64,000 nt of DNA from Plasticicumulans acidivorans. GTDB lineage: Bacteria; Pseudomonadota; Gammaproteobacteria; Competibacterales; Competibacteraceae. Under the pieces are notes generated by a model. It had not been told where the DNA came from. It made no database searches and worked only from the letters and a program-made list of their open reading frames with translations. The stretch is from positions 1-64,000 of the forward strand of contig NZ_QGTJ01000010.1 of NCBI RefSeq assembly GCF_003182095.1, in the 5' to 3' direction. Positions 21,643-30,745 of the stretch are shown here, piece after piece; within the stretch, counting starts at the first letter, position 1, and every line of letters begins with the position of its first letter. A program made the position numbers and the translations under genes.

Positions 21643-22458
21643 GTGGACGACACGCTCGCCGCGCCCGCCGAGGGTGTCGCCGAGGCGCTGGCGCGCGTGC
21701 ACGGCGAGCCGCTGACGCGGCTGCCGGATGATCTCTACATTCCGCCGGATGCCCTCGAAGTCTTTCTCGAAGCCTTCGAGGGGCCGCTCGATCTGCTGCT
21801 GTACCTGATCAAGCGGCAGAACCTCGATGTGCTCGACATCCCGATCGCCGAGATCACCGCGCAGTACATGGGCTACATCGAGCTGATGCGCGAGCTGCGC
21901 CTCGAACTGGCCGCCGAATATCTGGTGATGGCGGCCTGGCTGGCCGAGATCAAATCGCGTCTGCTGCTGCCGCGGCCGCCGGCCGTCGGCAGCGAGGATG
22001 CCGATCACGACCCGCGTGCCGAGCTGATCCGCCGTCTGCAGGAGTACGAGCGCTTCAAGCGTGCCGCCGAAGATCTCGACGCACTGCCGCGCCTCGATCG
22101 CGAGCTGTTCCAGGCCAGCGCACCGCTGCTGCGCCAGGAGCGTGTGCGCACGCCACCGGCGGTGGCGCTCGATGAACTGCTGACGGCACTGCGCGAGGTG
22201 TTCGCCCGCGCCGAATTGAGCGCCCACCACCAGGTCAGCCGCGAGCCGCTGTCGGTGCGCGAGCGCATGAGCCGGATTCTCGAACGAGTCGACGCCGTGC
22301 ACTTCACCGTGTTCACTGATCTGTTCAGCGTCGATGAAGGGCGCCGCGGTGTCGTCGTCACCTTCATCGCCGTGCTCGAACTGATTCGCGAATCGGTGCT
22401 TGAGCTGGTGCAGTCAGAGCCTTTCGCGCCGATTTATGTGCGTCTGCGGACGGCCTGA
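21643..22458 (+). CDS. scpA: segregation and condensation protein A
   Basis: 271 residues, starting with GTG at 21643, three bases after the trpS stop. The kleisin N-domain (LEAFEGPLDLLLYLIKRQNLDVLDIPI) is typical, with a conserved middle (EYLVMAAWLAEIKSRLLLP) and a C-terminal winged-helix part (VVVTFIAVLELIRE). ScpA bridges the SMC heads (smc is at 7479-10985) and binds ScpB dimers. Confidence 0.94.
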   Translation: MDDTLAAPAEGVAEALARVHGEPLTRLPDDLYIPPDALEVFLEAFEGPLDLLLYLIKRQNLDVLDIPIAEITAQYMGYIELMRELRLELAAEYLVMAAWLAEIKSRLLLPRPPAVGSEDADHDPRAELIRRLQEYERFKRAAEDLDALPRLDRELFQASAPLLRQERVRTPPAVALDELLTALREVFARAELSAHHQVSREPLSVRERMSRILERVDAVHFTVFTDLFSVDEGRRGVVVTFIAVLELIRESVLELVQSEPFAPIYVRLRTA

Positions 22459-22543
22459 GGCAGTGACGTAAAATCCTGCGCCGGCAGGCGTTTTCTCGCG
22501 TATGCTGCGCGCCCCCTGAGGTACAAGCCGACATGACTGCTCC

Positions 22544-23164
22544 GTGGAGCTGAAGAACATCATCGAAGCTGCGCTGCTCGCCGCCGGCGAGCCGCTGAGT
22601 CTGGAACGCATGGAATCGCTGTTCGCCGAGCACGAGCGTCCGGCGCGCGGCAGTCTGCGCGCGGCGCTGGCGGCACTGGCGGCCGATTGCGTCGGGCGCG
22701 GCGTCGAGCTGGTCGAGGTGGCCGGCGGCTGGCGGCTGCAGGTACCGGCGCGGCTGGCACCCTGGGTGTCGCGGCTGTGGGAGGACAAGCCCGGCCGCTA
22801 TTCGCGGGCGACGCTGGAGACGCTGGCGCTGATCGCCTGGCGCCAGCCGATCACCCGCGGTGAAATCGAGGACGTGCGCGGCGTGGCGGTGAGCACGGCG
22901 ATCATCAAGGCGCTGCTTGAGCGTGGCTGGATCAAGGTGCTCGGCCATCGCGAAGTGCCGGGCCGCCCAGCGCTGTACGGCACGACGCGCGAGTTCCTCG
23001 ATCACTTCGGTCTCAAGAGTTTGTCCGAGCTGCCGGCACTGGCCGAGCTGCGCGACCTGGACACCATCGGCGCCGAACTCTACGGCGCCACCCCGGCGGC
23101 CGTTGCTGCCGCCGATGCCGACGCCGCCGCGTCGGCTGACCGTTCATCCCCGGAGTCACCATGA
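22544..23164 (+). CDS. scpB: segregation and condensation protein B
   Basis: 206 residues from GTG 22544 ([19 protein letters not shown]). Two winged-helix domains are visible, with the conserved [19 protein letters not shown] and [17 protein letters not shown] segments. ScpB dimers stabilise the SMC-ScpA ring. The nearby ATG at 22533 is out of frame. The last four bases overlap the rluB start (ATGA at 23161-23164), so rluB is probably translationally coupled. Confidence 0.94.
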   Translation: MELKNIIEAALLAAGEPLSLERMESLFAEHERPARGSLRAALAALAADCVGRGVELVEVAGGWRLQVPARLAPWVSRLWEDKPGRYSRATLETLALIAWRQPITRGEIEDVRGVAVSTAIIKALLERGWIKVLGHREVPGRPALYGTTREFLDHFGLKSLSELPALAELRDLDTIGAELYGATPAAVAAADADAAASADRSSPESP

Positions 23165-24702
23165 GCGAACGACTGCAGAAATACCTTGCCGACCTGGGCT
23201 ATGGCTCGCGGCGCACCATCGACGACTGGATCGCTGCCGGCCGCGTGACGGTCGACGGCCGCACCGCCGTGCTCGGCGAGCGCATCCAGGGCGGCGAGGC
23301 CATCGCCGTCGACGGCCGGCCGCTGCGGCCGAGCCAGCAGGTGCGGCGCTGCCGCGTGCTGGCCTACTACAAACCGGAAGGCGAGCTGATCACCCGCGAC
23401 GATCCGGAAGGCCGGCCTACAGTGTTCGAGCATCTGCCACCGCTGCGCGGCGGCCGCTGGATCGCCGTCGGTCGCCTCGACATCAATACCCAGGGCCTGC
23501 TGTTGCTGACCAACGACGGCGAGCTGGCCAACCGCCTGATGCATCCGTCGTCGGAGATCGAGCGTCAGTACGCGGTGCGCGTGCTCGGCGAGGTCGGTCC
23601 CGACACCCTGCAGCGACTGCGCGACGGCGTGCTGCTCGAAGACGGCCTCGCCCGCTTCGATGACATCGTCGATGCCGGCGGCCAGGGAGCCAATCACTGG
23701 TATCAGGTGATCCTGCGCGAGGGCCGCAACCGCGAGGTGCGGCGCATGTGGGAGTCGCAGGGCGTCAAGGTCAGCCGGCTGATGCGGGTGCGCTATGGCT
23801 GCGTCGAATTACCGCGCGGTCTGCATGCCGGGCGCTGGCGCGAGCTCGACGATGAGGCGCTGAACGCCCTGCGCACCCTGGTCAGCCTGCCCGTGCAGGA
23901 AGCGGAGGCGCGGCCGCCGCGCGGCCCGGCCCGCATGGGGCAGCGCCCGCAGAGCGGGCCGCGCCAGCCCGGCCGGCGCAGCGACGAGGGCGTCGGCGGT
24001 TTCAGCAATGCGCCGCGCGGAACGCGTCCGCCGCGTCGCGGTGCGGCGGAGGAGTCTCGTGACAGCGAGCGCAGCGGGCCGGTCGGTCGGCCGCCTCGTG
24101 CGCGTCAGGACACGCGTCAGGACACAGGCCGCCGCTTTGGTGAGGGCCGGCCGGCTTCGACCCGTGGTGAAGCTCCCGCACGCGCGCCCCGCCGTTTCGA
24201 GGGCGCGACCGAAACGACGGCCCGGCCCCCGCGCCCGGCCAGAGGGGAGCGGCCGGCGTCGCGCAATGAGTCCCGGGGCAGTGATGAACGTGCGTCGCGC
24301 GGTCGTGGCGAGCGCGCGGCGCAGCCGCCACGGCGGGACGCTGAAGAGCGTCGCGGGGCCGGTTTCGGCAGCGGGCGGCCGCGCGCGCCTGCCGGCGGTG
24401 AACGCGAACGGACTGCCGGGTCGCGTGCCGGATCGTCGTGGTCAGAGCGAGCGGCTCGGCCGGGCGCCGCTGCCGCCGGTGAGCGTGGTCGCACTCGCAA
24501 CGATCGCCCGGCCCGCGAGGAGCGCGCAGAGTCTGCCGCCGCGCGGCCCTCGCGACCGAACCCGGCACGGCCGTGGAAAAACCGGCTGGATGAGGATGCT
24601 GCCCGTCGTCGCAGCAGCACGGCTCCGGCTGCAGTGCGTCCGCTGAGCGGTCGGGCCAAGCTCGGCCTGAAGAAAAAGCGCGACGACGACGCCGCAGAGT
24701 GA
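23161..24702 (+). CDS. rluB: 23S rRNA pseudouridine synthase RluB (RsuA family) with long basic tail
   Basis: 513 residues. An N-terminal S4 domain ([20 protein letters not shown]) leads into an RsuA-type catalytic domain with [17 protein letters not shown]; Asp107 is the expected nucleophile. [16 protein letters not shown] is also diagnostic. The enzyme would make pseudouridine 2605 of 23S rRNA. From about residue 245 to the end the protein is a low-complexity Arg/Gly/Glu/Pro/Ala tail of about 265 residues, ending in [14 protein letters not shown]. Extended basic tails occur in other RluB proteins and may bind RNA; this one is long. It is the last gene of the rightward block. Confidence 0.93.
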   Translation: MSERLQKYLADLGYGSRRTIDDWIAAGRVTVDGRTAVLGERIQGGEAIAVDGRPLRPSQQVRRCRVLAYYKPEGELITRDDPEGRPTVFEHLPPLRGGRWIAVGRLDINTQGLLLLTNDGELANRLMHPSSEIERQYAVRVLGEVGPDTLQRLRDGVLLEDGLARFDDIVDAGGQGANHWYQVILREGRNREVRRMWESQGVKVSRLMRVRYGCVELPRGLHAGRWRELDDEALNALRTLVSLPVQEAEARPPRGPARMGQRPQSGPRQPGRRSDEGVGGFSNAPRGTRPPRRGAAEESRDSERSGPVGRPPRARQDTRQDTGRRFGEGRPASTRGEAPARAPRRFEGATETTARPPRPARGERPASRNESRGSDERASRGRGERAAQPPRRDAEERRGAGFGSGRPRAPAGGERERTAGSRAGSSWSERAARPGAAAAGERGRTRNDRPAREERAESAAARPSRPNPARPWKNRLDEDAARRRSSTAPAAVRPLSGRAKLGLKKKRDDDAAE

Positions 24703-24712
24703 CGGTGCGGTG

Positions 24713-24743
24713 GGCACTGCCGGACATGTGCGCCGGCAGTGCC
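24713..24743. terminator. hairpin between convergent rluB and yciK
   Basis: A perfect 11-bp inverted repeat (GGCACTGCCGG 24713-24723 with 24733-24743) and a 9-base loop occupy most of the 48-base space between the convergent stops. No T-run flanks it on either strand, so it may protect 3' ends rather than terminate on its own. Confidence 0.5.
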
Positions 24744-24750
24744 GTGAGGC

Positions 24751-25494
24751 TCAGTGCTGGGCGTGCAGCAGCTGGCCGCGCACTTCGCGGCTGTCGGGGC
24801 CGAGCAGATACAGATAAGTGTCGATGATGCTGTCCGGCAGCGGCCAGACTTCGGGTTCCATGCCGGGGTAGGTACGTATCCGCAGGTTGGTGCGTACCGG
24901 CCCGGGGTCGATGGTATTGACGCGGATGTGAGTGTTGGCTTCGACTTCTTCGGCGAGCATCTTGGCCATAACCTGCACGCCGCCCTTGGCGACGGCGTAG
25001 GCGCCGTAGTAAGCCTTGCCGGCATCGGCGACGGCATCGGTGGTGAAGATCACCGAGGCGTCGTTGGCGCGGTTGAGCAGGCCGAGCAGCTCATGCGTCA
25101 TCATGAAGGGCGCGTTCAGATTGGTCTGCATGACGCGGAACCACATTTCGAGGTCGTAGTTGGCCAGCGGCGTCAGCGCGCCGACCCAGCCGGCGTTGTG
25201 CACCAGACCGTCGAGACGGCCGAAGTTGCTGTCGATCGCCGCGGCCAGATCGCTGTAATCCTTCGGTGAAGCCCCTTCGAGGTTCAGCGGGTAAAGCGCC
25301 GGCTGCGGGTGGCCGGCCTGTTCGATCTCGTCATAGACCGCTTCGAGTTTCTTGATGGTGCGGCCCAGCAGCACCACGGTGGCGCCGTATGTGGCGCAGG
25401 CGCGCGCCAGACAGCGGCCGATACCGTCGCCGGCACCGGTGATCAGGATGACTCGGTCGCGCAGCAGGTCGGGGGCGGGGGAATACGGCTGCAT
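24751..25494 (-). CDS. yciK: YciK-family short-chain dehydrogenase/reductase
   Basis: 247 residues. Classical SDR: cofactor loop LITGAGDGIGR, LVHNAGWVG, and the catalytic YGAYAVAKGG (Tyr-x3-Lys). VNTIDPGPVRTNLR and a C-terminal YLYLLGPDSREVRGQ are typical of YciK. Substrate unknown. YciK sits next to mupP and ubiG in Pseudomonas as well. Here two extra genes separate it from mupP, and a 91-base gap separates it from the nearest of them. Confidence 0.9.
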   Translation of the reverse strand: MQPYSPAPDLLRDRVILITGAGDGIGRCLARACATYGATVVLLGRTIKKLEAVYDEIEQAGHPQPALYPLNLEGASPKDYSDLAAAIDSNFGRLDGLVHNAGWVGALTPLANYDLEMWFRVMQTNLNAPFMMTHELLGLLNRANDASVIFTTDAVADAGKAYYGAYAVAKGGVQVMAKMLAEEVEANTHIRVNTIDPGPVRTNLRIRTYPGMEPEVWPLPDSIIDTYLYLLGPDSREVRGQLLHAQH

Positions 25495-25585
25495 CTTGGT
25501 TCTCCGGGCGCGCTGGCGCTGCTTATTCTCATGCGGTGGGGCCCGATTCTAGCCCAGCGCCGGCCTGCCCCGGGACTGCCTGTGT

Positions 25586-26434
25586 CTACAGCCGCTGGCG
25601 GCGTGCCCGCCGGTGTGCGCTCCAGGCCAGCCACAGCGTGCGCAGCGGCGTCAGCTCGACGCGATATTCGAGCAGCCGCAGGCCGTCGGCTTCCATTTCA
25701 TCGATCAGTGCGCCCGTCAGCCGGGCGCGTACGACCAGCGGACGCTGGCTGGTGATCTCCGTTTGCGGCAGCAGCGACAGGGCGCGGGCCAGGGTTTCAC
25801 GGATGCGTGCGAGCTGCTGGCCGAACAGCGCCTGCACCGCCGGCGTGGTGTCGGTGCCCTGCAGTGCTTCGAAAGCAACGCCGTGCCGCTGCAATTCGTC
25901 TTCCGGAATGAAGCAGCGTCCGCGCAGCGCGTCGGCGCGCACTTCGCGCAGGTTGTGCAGCAGCGCCAGCGCCATGCCGAGTTCGTGGGCAAAGCGCAGC
26001 ACGGCACGGTCCTGATAACCGAGCAGCTCGCTTGCCAGCTGGGTCGGTGTGCTGCCGGTGCGATGGCAGTAGGGGGTCAGCTGCGCGAGCGAAGGGTAGA
26101 TGTCGTATTCGAGCGGCATCGCCACGCCGTCGATCAGCTCGACGAACGCGTCGCGTGCCAGCGGCCGGCGGGCCAGATGCGGAGCCAGCGCCTGGGTGAC
26201 GGGATGGCGCGGCGTGTCGGCGTACAGGCGCTCGATTTCCTCGCGCCACCAGTCGAGTTTGGCCTGGGCCACGGCGGCTTCCCGGCATTCGCGCGGCACA
26301 TCGCCGATTTCCCGTTCGAGTGCCCACAACGCGCTCAGCGCGGCCCGCGTGTCGGGTTCGGTCGACAGCAGGCAGTAATGCAGCAGGGAGCCGGGGGGCG
26401 TCGCCTTGTCGACGCAGTAGAGATCAGGGTTCAT
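25586..26434 (-). CDS. squalene/phytoene synthase-like protein A, aspartate motifs altered
   Basis: 282 residues from the ATG at 26432-26434, seven bases after the upstream gene. The trans-isoprenyl head-to-head synthase fold is recognisable: PPGSLLHYCLLS near the start, KLDWWREEIERLY (60-72), HPVTQAL, ELLGY and FAHELGMALALLHNLREVRADALRGRCFIP (from 148). The second Asp-rich motif, normally NxxRDxxxD, reads NLREVRAD, so the first Asp is Glu164 with Asp168 kept. The first Asp-rich motif region (about 36-48, ALEREIGDVPRE) lacks its usual aspartates. It may be a divergent enzyme or an NDUFAF6-like non-catalytic relative. Substrate unknown. A longer open frame upstream is a shadow. Confidence 0.8.
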   Translation of the reverse strand: MNPDLYCVDKATPPGSLLHYCLLSTEPDTRAALSALWALEREIGDVPRECREAAVAQAKLDWWREEIERLYADTPRHPVTQALAPHLARRPLARDAFVELIDGVAMPLEYDIYPSLAQLTPYCHRTGSTPTQLASELLGYQDRAVLRFAHELGMALALLHNLREVRADALRGRCFIPEDELQRHGVAFEALQGTDTTPAVQALFGQQLARIRETLARALSLLPQTEITSQRPLVVRARLTGALIDEMEADGLRLLEYRVELTPLRTLWLAWSAHRRARRQRL

Positions 26435-26441
26435 CACAAGC

Positions 26442-27104
26442 TCACGGGTGCGTGCGGGTTTCGCGCTGCGGGCGGATGCCGTGCCACAGCGCCTGCGCGC
26501 CGAGGCGCAGCCAGTGGCGGGCGGCAAACGGCTGCAGGGCCGATGGATCGAGGGCGCGCAGGCGCAGGATGCGCTCATCGGCGGCCAGCAGTGCCAGGCG
26601 CAACAGAAAACCGGCGCGTGCGGGCAGGCGGCGGGCCAGCGGCGAACCGGCGCGTAGCAGCCGGCGGGCACGATCGACATTGGCCTGCATCAGCGCCGGA
26701 TTGACCAGTCCGCTGCCGAGTGCGGCGATGCTGCTGCGATGACGGGCAATCTCGTCGAGCGCCAGCCAGGGTATGCCGTGACGGCAGTCGCTCTGCAGCT
26801 CGGTGAGCTGGGCGAGCAGCCAGGCGGCGCTGGCCAGTGCGGTGGCCTGGCCGCGCGCGAGTTCATCGTCGCAGCCCAGGCAGGCAAGCGCGCGCAGGGC
26901 ATACGGCGTCCACGGCGCGCGGGCGGCGATCAGCAGCGTGGCCACGTCTGCAAACGGCGGCGTCGGTGTAGGATCGGCGGTCGCTGCCGGGGCGGCCGCG
27001 CGTTCAGCGTCGAGCGCCTGCCAGGCATGGCGTATCGCGCCCGGAATCCAGGGCTGCAGCGGGTTTGGCAGCAGGCTGTTCAGGAAGGCGGTGGCATCGC
27101 TCAC
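26442..27104 (-). CDS. truncated/divergent squalene/phytoene synthase-like protein B
   Basis: 220 residues. It was not recognised at first sight, but from about residue 85 it lines up with the C-terminal half of the squalene/phytoene synthase fold. AWLLAQLTELQSDCRHG fits the second Asp-rich helix, with Glu102 and Asp106 in ExxxD spacing; next come LALDEIARH, VDRARRLLRAGSPLARRLPAR and FLLRLALLAADERIL. The N-terminal 60 residues are Ala/Pro-rich with no synthase motif. Its start overlaps the mupP stop by four bases (27101-27104), and gene A follows seven bases later, so all three are translated as a unit. A and B might form a heterodimer; that is inference. Confidence 0.6.
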   Translation of the reverse strand: MSDATAFLNSLLPNPLQPWIPGAIRHAWQALDAERAAAPAATADPTPTPPFADVATLLIAARAPWTPYALRALACLGCDDELARGQATALASAAWLLAQLTELQSDCRHGIPWLALDEIARHRSSIAALGSGLVNPALMQANVDRARRLLRAGSPLARRLPARAGFLLRLALLAADERILRLRALDPSALQPFAARHWLRLGAQALWHGIRPQRETRTHP

Positions 27105-27763
27105 GTGCGGGTATCCAGCCAGGGCAGCAGGTCGAGCGGCTGATCGAGCAGGCCGTCGGCGAACCAGCGTTCGGGTTGCTCGTAGCGTTCGATGTAGCCA
27201 TAGCGTGCGACCAGCGTATACATGCCGGCGCGGCGTCCGGCGGCGATGTCGCGCTCGGCGTCGCCGACATAGCAGCAGGTGTGCGGATCCAGACCGGCCT
27301 GTTCGCAGGCATAGCGCAAGGGGGCCGGATCGGGTTTGCGCACTGGCAGGGTGTCGCCGCTGACGATGACGATGGCCTCCGTTGACAAGCCCATGGCCTC
27401 GATCAGCGGTACCGCCAGCCAGCCGGGTTTATTGGTGACGATGCCCCAGTGCACACCGCGCTTGGCCAGCCCTTCGAGGGTTTCCGGCACGCCGGGATAC
27501 AACGCCGTGTGCAAGGCCAGTCCTTCCCGGTAAAAGCCGAGGTAGCGGGCGCGCAGGCGGTCGAAGTCGGGGGCGCCGGGGCGGATGTCGAAGGCCGCGT
27601 GCAGCAGTGCGTTGGTGCCATGCGAGGCGACGTTGCGCAGGCTCAGGTACGGCAGCGTTTCGAGGTTTTCCTCGGTGCGCAGGCGGTTCAGCGCGCCGAC
27701 CAGGTCCGGAGCGGTGTCGAGGAGCGTGCCATCGAGATCGAACAGAACACACTGGATATCCAT
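27101..27763 (-). CDS. mupP: N-acetylmuramic acid 6-phosphate phosphatase (HAD family)
   Basis: 220 residues, HAD subfamily IA. Motif I is FDLDGTLLDTAPD with Asp9 and Asp11; motif II is IVTNKPGWL; motif III Lys is in PVRKPDPAPL; motif IV is YVGDAERDIAAG. It resembles Pseudomonas MupP, long annotated as phosphoglycolate phosphatase, and sits in the same ubiG-mupP-yciK context. MupP removes phosphate from MurNAc-6-P in the recycling route that bypasses de novo UDP-MurNAc synthesis and affects fosfomycin sensitivity. Context decides between MupP and Gph. Confidence 0.82.
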   Translation of the reverse strand: MDIQCVLFDLDGTLLDTAPDLVGALNRLRTEENLETLPYLSLRNVASHGTNALLHAAFDIRPGAPDFDRLRARYLGFYREGLALHTALYPGVPETLEGLAKRGVHWGIVTNKPGWLAVPLIEAMGLSTEAIVIVSGDTLPVRKPDPAPLRYACEQAGLDPHTCCYVGDAERDIAAGRRAGMYTLVARYGYIERYEQPERWFADGLLDQPLDLLPWLDTRT

Positions 27764-27774
27764 GATGTGGTTCT

Positions 27775-28485
27775 CTACTGCACGTTGCGCACGCCGTGCA
27801 CGAGGTAATTGACGTCGACACCCGGCCCGAGGTGATAGCTGCGCAGCAGCGGGTTGTAATGCATGCCGGTCATCTCCCGCAGTTCGATGCCGCTGGCCGC
27901 GCAGGCGCTGGCAAGCTCCGAGGGGCGGATGAACTTGGCGTAATCGTGCGTGCCGCGCGGCAGCATGCGCAGCAGGTATTCGGCGCCGATGATGGCGAGC
28001 ATCCAGGCCTTGGGTGTGCGGTTGATCGTCGAGAAGAAAACATGACCGCCGGGGCGTACCAGCTGGGCGCAGGCGGTAATCACCGAGGCCGGGTCAGGGA
28101 CGTGTTCGAGCATCTCCAGACAGGTGACGACGTCGAATTCGCCCGGATGGGCCACCGCGAAGGCTTCGGCGGTGCTGTGCTGATAGTCGACGAACAGGCC
28201 GACTTCACGCAGGTGCAGGCGGGCGACGGCGAGTGGCGCTTCACCCATGTCGATGCCGGTGACCTCGGCGCCGCGCTCCGCCATGCTCTCGGCGAGGATG
28301 CCGCCGCCGCAGCCGACATCAAGCACGCGCTTGCCGGACAGCCCGCCGACGCGCATATCGACGAAGTCCAGCCGCAGCGGATTGATGTCATGCAGCGGCT
28401 TGAATTCGCTGTCCGGATCCCACCAGCGGCTGGCGAGGGCCTCGAACTTGGCGACTTCACTGTGATCGACGTTGACGCTGCTCAT
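27775..28485 (-). CDS. ubiG: ubiquinone biosynthesis O-methyltransferase
   Basis: 236 residues. SAM motif [14 protein letters not shown], then [27 protein letters not shown] and a UbiG-type segment [17 protein letters not shown]. The start [24 protein letters not shown] is characteristic of UbiG. It catalyses both O-methylations in ubiquinone synthesis. It lies 11 bases upstream of mupP and 31 bases downstream of mtaD. Confidence 0.96.
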   Translation of the reverse strand: MSSVNVDHSEVAKFEALASRWWDPDSEFKPLHDINPLRLDFVDMRVGGLSGKRVLDVGCGGGILAESMAERGAEVTGIDMGEAPLAVARLHLREVGLFVDYQHSTAEAFAVAHPGEFDVVTCLEMLEHVPDPASVITACAQLVRPGGHVFFSTINRTPKAWMLAIIGAEYLLRMLPRGTHDYAKFIRPSELASACAASGIELREMTGMHYNPLLRSYHLGPGVDVNYLVHGVRNVQ

Positions 28486-28516
28486 GACGGTGTCCCTCTG
28501 CGGAAAGTGCGCGATT

Positions 28517-29836
28517 TCAGTGCGCGGTGGCGATCTGTGTACGCCAGTGCTCGGCGCGGGCCAGCAGCATCTCGCGGTCGAGCGTGGTCAGCTCGCGGTG
28601 GCGCAACAGCTGGCGGCCGCCGACCCAGACGTCGCTGACCTGATGACGGCCGCTCGCGTAGACGATCTGTGAAATCGGGTTGAACAGCGGTTGGCTTTCG
28701 AGATCGCCGAGATCGACGGCGATGACATCGGCCCATTTGCCGGGTACCAGCGAGCCGGTCTGTGCACCGAGGCCGATTGCCCGCGCGCCGTTCAGCGTCG
28801 CCATGCGCAGCGCCTGGTGTGCCGGCACGGCGCTGGCGTCATTGGCCACTGCCTTGGCCAGCAGAGCCGCACTGCGCATCTCGCTGAACATGTCCAGATC
28901 GTTGTTGCTGGCGGCGCCGTCGGTGCCGAGTGCGACGTTGACGCCGGCAGCGTCCAGGCGTGCTGTCGGGCAGAAACCCGAGGCGAGCTTGAGATTGGAT
29001 TCCGGGCAGTGCACGACACTGACGCCGGTGTCGGCGAGCCGGGCGATTTCGGCATCATCGAGCTGCGTCATGTGCACGGCCATCAGTGCCGGCGACAGCA
29101 GGCCGAGACGGTCGAGCTGCTGCAGCGGCCGGCAGCCGTGTGCCTGCTCGAACTGGGTGATTTCGCCGGCGGTTTCGTGCACGTGCATGTGGATCGGGGC
29201 ATCCAGCTCGTCGGCGAGTGCGCGGATGCGTGTCAGCGTGGCCGCACTGACGGTATACGGTGCATGCGGCGCGAAGCAGAAGCTCAGCAGCGGGTCGTGG
29301 CGCAGTGATTCGCGCAGGACGAGGCCTTTGGCGAGGTAGTCCTCGGCGTCAGTGGCCCAGGCGCTCGGAAATTCGATGACGATCATGCCGATGCTGGCGC
29401 GCAGTCCGGCCGCTGCCAGCGCGCGGGCACTGACGTCAGGGAAAAAGTACATGTCGTTGACGCAGGTGACGCCGCCGCGGATCAGTTCCGCGGCCGCCAG
29501 TTGCGTGCCGTCATGGACGAAGGATTCGCTGACCCAGCGTGCCTCGGTCGGCCAGATGTGCTCCTGCAGCCAGCGCATCAGCGGTAGGTCATCGGCAAAG
29601 CCGCGCAGCAGATTCATCGCCAGGTGGGTGTGTGCGTTGACCAGGCCGGGCAGCAGGCAGTGCGTCGGCAGCTGCAGGCTCTGACGGGCGGCGTAACGCA
29701 GCGGAGCAACGTCGGCTGGCAGCAGATCAAGGATACGCCCCTGGTCGATGGCGAGGGCAATCCCTTCGAGCACGGTGCCTTCGGGTTCGACCGGTACGAT
29801 CCAGCGCGGAAAGATCAGGGTGTCGATGGTCTGCAT
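28517..29836 (-). CDS. mtaD: 5-methylthioadenosine/S-adenosylhomocysteine deaminase (TRZ/ATZ amidohydrolase)
   Basis: 439 residues. Metal ligands of the amidohydrolase superfamily are visible: [38 protein letters not shown] and [18 protein letters not shown]. Family and position upstream of ubiG match the methylthioadenosine deaminase of Pseudomonas. With mtnA (31541) this suggests methylthioadenosine salvage through a deaminated intermediate. First gene of the leftward mtaD-to-yciK operon. Confidence 0.9.
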   Translation of the reverse strand: MQTIDTLIFPRWIVPVEPEGTVLEGIALAIDQGRILDLLPADVAPLRYAARQSLQLPTHCLLPGLVNAHTHLAMNLLRGFADDLPLMRWLQEHIWPTEARWVSESFVHDGTQLAAAELIRGGVTCVNDMYFFPDVSARALAAAGLRASIGMIVIEFPSAWATDAEDYLAKGLVLRESLRHDPLLSFCFAPHAPYTVSAATLTRIRALADELDAPIHMHVHETAGEITQFEQAHGCRPLQQLDRLGLLSPALMAVHMTQLDDAEIARLADTGVSVVHCPESNLKLASGFCPTARLDAAGVNVALGTDGAASNNDLDMFSEMRSAALLAKAVANDASAVPAHQALRMATLNGARAIGLGAQTGSLVPGKWADVIAVDLGDLESQPLFNPISQIVYASGRHQVSDVWVGGRQLLRHRELTTLDREMLLARAEHWRTQIATAH

Positions 29837-29901
29837 GGCGGACTCGGGGCGGGTGCTCGGAGCGACGGATTATAACGATGCGGCGGCGGCGTCTGTTCCA
29901 A

Positions 29902-29932
29902 ACAAAAACGCCCCGGCGCGAGGCCGGGGCGT
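29902..29932 (-). terminator. rho-independent terminator of the ompA-like gene
   Basis: ACGCCCCGGC (29908-29917) pairs with GCCGGGGCGT (29923-29932). On the minus strand a TTTTTGTTT tract follows. It lies 30 bases past the stop of the OmpA-like gene. Confidence 0.88.
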
Positions 29933-29961
29933 TTCGGGGTGACGAGGCGAGAGCAGCGCGC

Positions 29962-30525
29962 TTACTTCGCTTCGTTCTCGGCGTCGACAGTGATCTCTAC
30001 GCGACGATTCTGGGCGCGGCCAGCGGCGGTGGCGTTGTCGGCGATCGGCTGGGACTCGCCCATGCCCTTGGCCGTGATGATGCCGGCCGGCACGCCTTCG
30101 GCAACCAGATACTCCTTCGCGGCGCTGGCGCGGCGCTCGGACAGACGCTGGTTGTAGGCGTCAGTTCCCTTGCTGTCGGTGTGACCGACGATCAGGATGC
30201 CGTCGACCTTGGTGCTCTGCTTCATTTCGGCAACGAGATTGCCGAGGGCAGCCTTGCCGGCCGGCTTCAGCACTGCCTTGTCGAAGTCGAAGTTGGCGTC
30301 GGCAGCCAGCGTGACGGTCTTGCTGGTGCGGACCATCTTCTTCGGTGCGCCGCAATCAGGATGCTCGACACCGCCGATCGACAATACGCACTTGCCGTAC
30401 GGATCCTTGACCGCGGCGCCGTACGGGTCGGTGACGACCAGATCGGCGGCCAGCGCTGGTGCGGCAGCCGCAATAGCGACGGAGGCGGCCACTGCCAACG
30501 CAATGTTGTTAAGCTTCAGTTTCAT
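29962..30525 (-). CDS. OmpA-family outer-membrane/peptidoglycan-binding protein
   Basis: 187 residues. Signal peptide about 1-27 (MKLKLNNIALAVAASVAIAA then APALAA). A short segment with two cysteines and YGAAVKDPYGK-type repeats follows. The C-terminal OmpA domain (about 75-185) has LAADANFDFDKAVLKP, LIVGHTDSKGTDAYN and LSERRASAAKEYL, which bind peptidoglycan. No N-terminal beta-barrel is present, so it is not a full OmpA porin. GGAGG precedes the start. It has its own promoter candidate and terminator, so it is probably monocistronic. Confidence 0.9.
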   Translation of the reverse strand: MKLKLNNIALAVAASVAIAAAAPALAADLVVTDPYGAAVKDPYGKCVLSIGGVEHPDCGAPKKMVRTSKTVTLAADANFDFDKAVLKPAGKAALGNLVAEMKQSTKVDGILIVGHTDSKGTDAYNQRLSERRASAAKEYLVAEGVPAGIITAKGMGESQPIADNATAAGRAQNRRVEITVDAENEAK

Positions 30526-30684
30526 CGTCTAACCTCCAGGTCACTGCGAGCAAGTCCGGTTCGGTAAGAACAGCCGGGGTTGGCACGCATGCAGAAATTT
30601 CACCCTCGGCCAGTCTTAGACACAGCTAAATACATCTAGGCACCGACCGGAGTATATCGGAAAAAACGCCTTTCCTAGTGCTGG

Positions 30685-30712
30685 ATGATACACGGCTGTG
30701 TCAGAATTGCAA
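30685..30712 (-). promoter_or_regulatory. candidate promoter of the ompA-like gene
   Basis: On the minus strand TTGCAA (30707-30712) and TATCAT (30685-30690) are 16 bases apart, a fair sigma-70 pair. It would give a leader of about 150 bases. A second -10-like TATACT lies nearer the gene without a good -35. Confidence 0.45.
30686..30703. promoter_or_regulatory. dyad in the ompA-like/regulator intergenic region, possible operator
   Basis: TGATACA and TGTGTCA form 7-bp arms with one mismatch around a 4-base centre. The dyad falls exactly between the -10 and -35 candidates of the ompA-like promoter and 43 bases before the divergent response-regulator start. A repressor site is plausible, and the OmpR-type regulator next door is a candidate ligand. 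Confidence 0.35.
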
Positions 30713-30745
30713 AAAGTGTTGCGGAATGAATAAAGGGAGGTCACT

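Noticed and set aside
25586-26680. Longer version of synthase-like protein A (364 codons)
   Set aside because: The extra N-terminal part is a shadow within gene B, Cys/Pro/Arg-rich, while the ATG at 26432-26434 begins exactly where family similarity starts.
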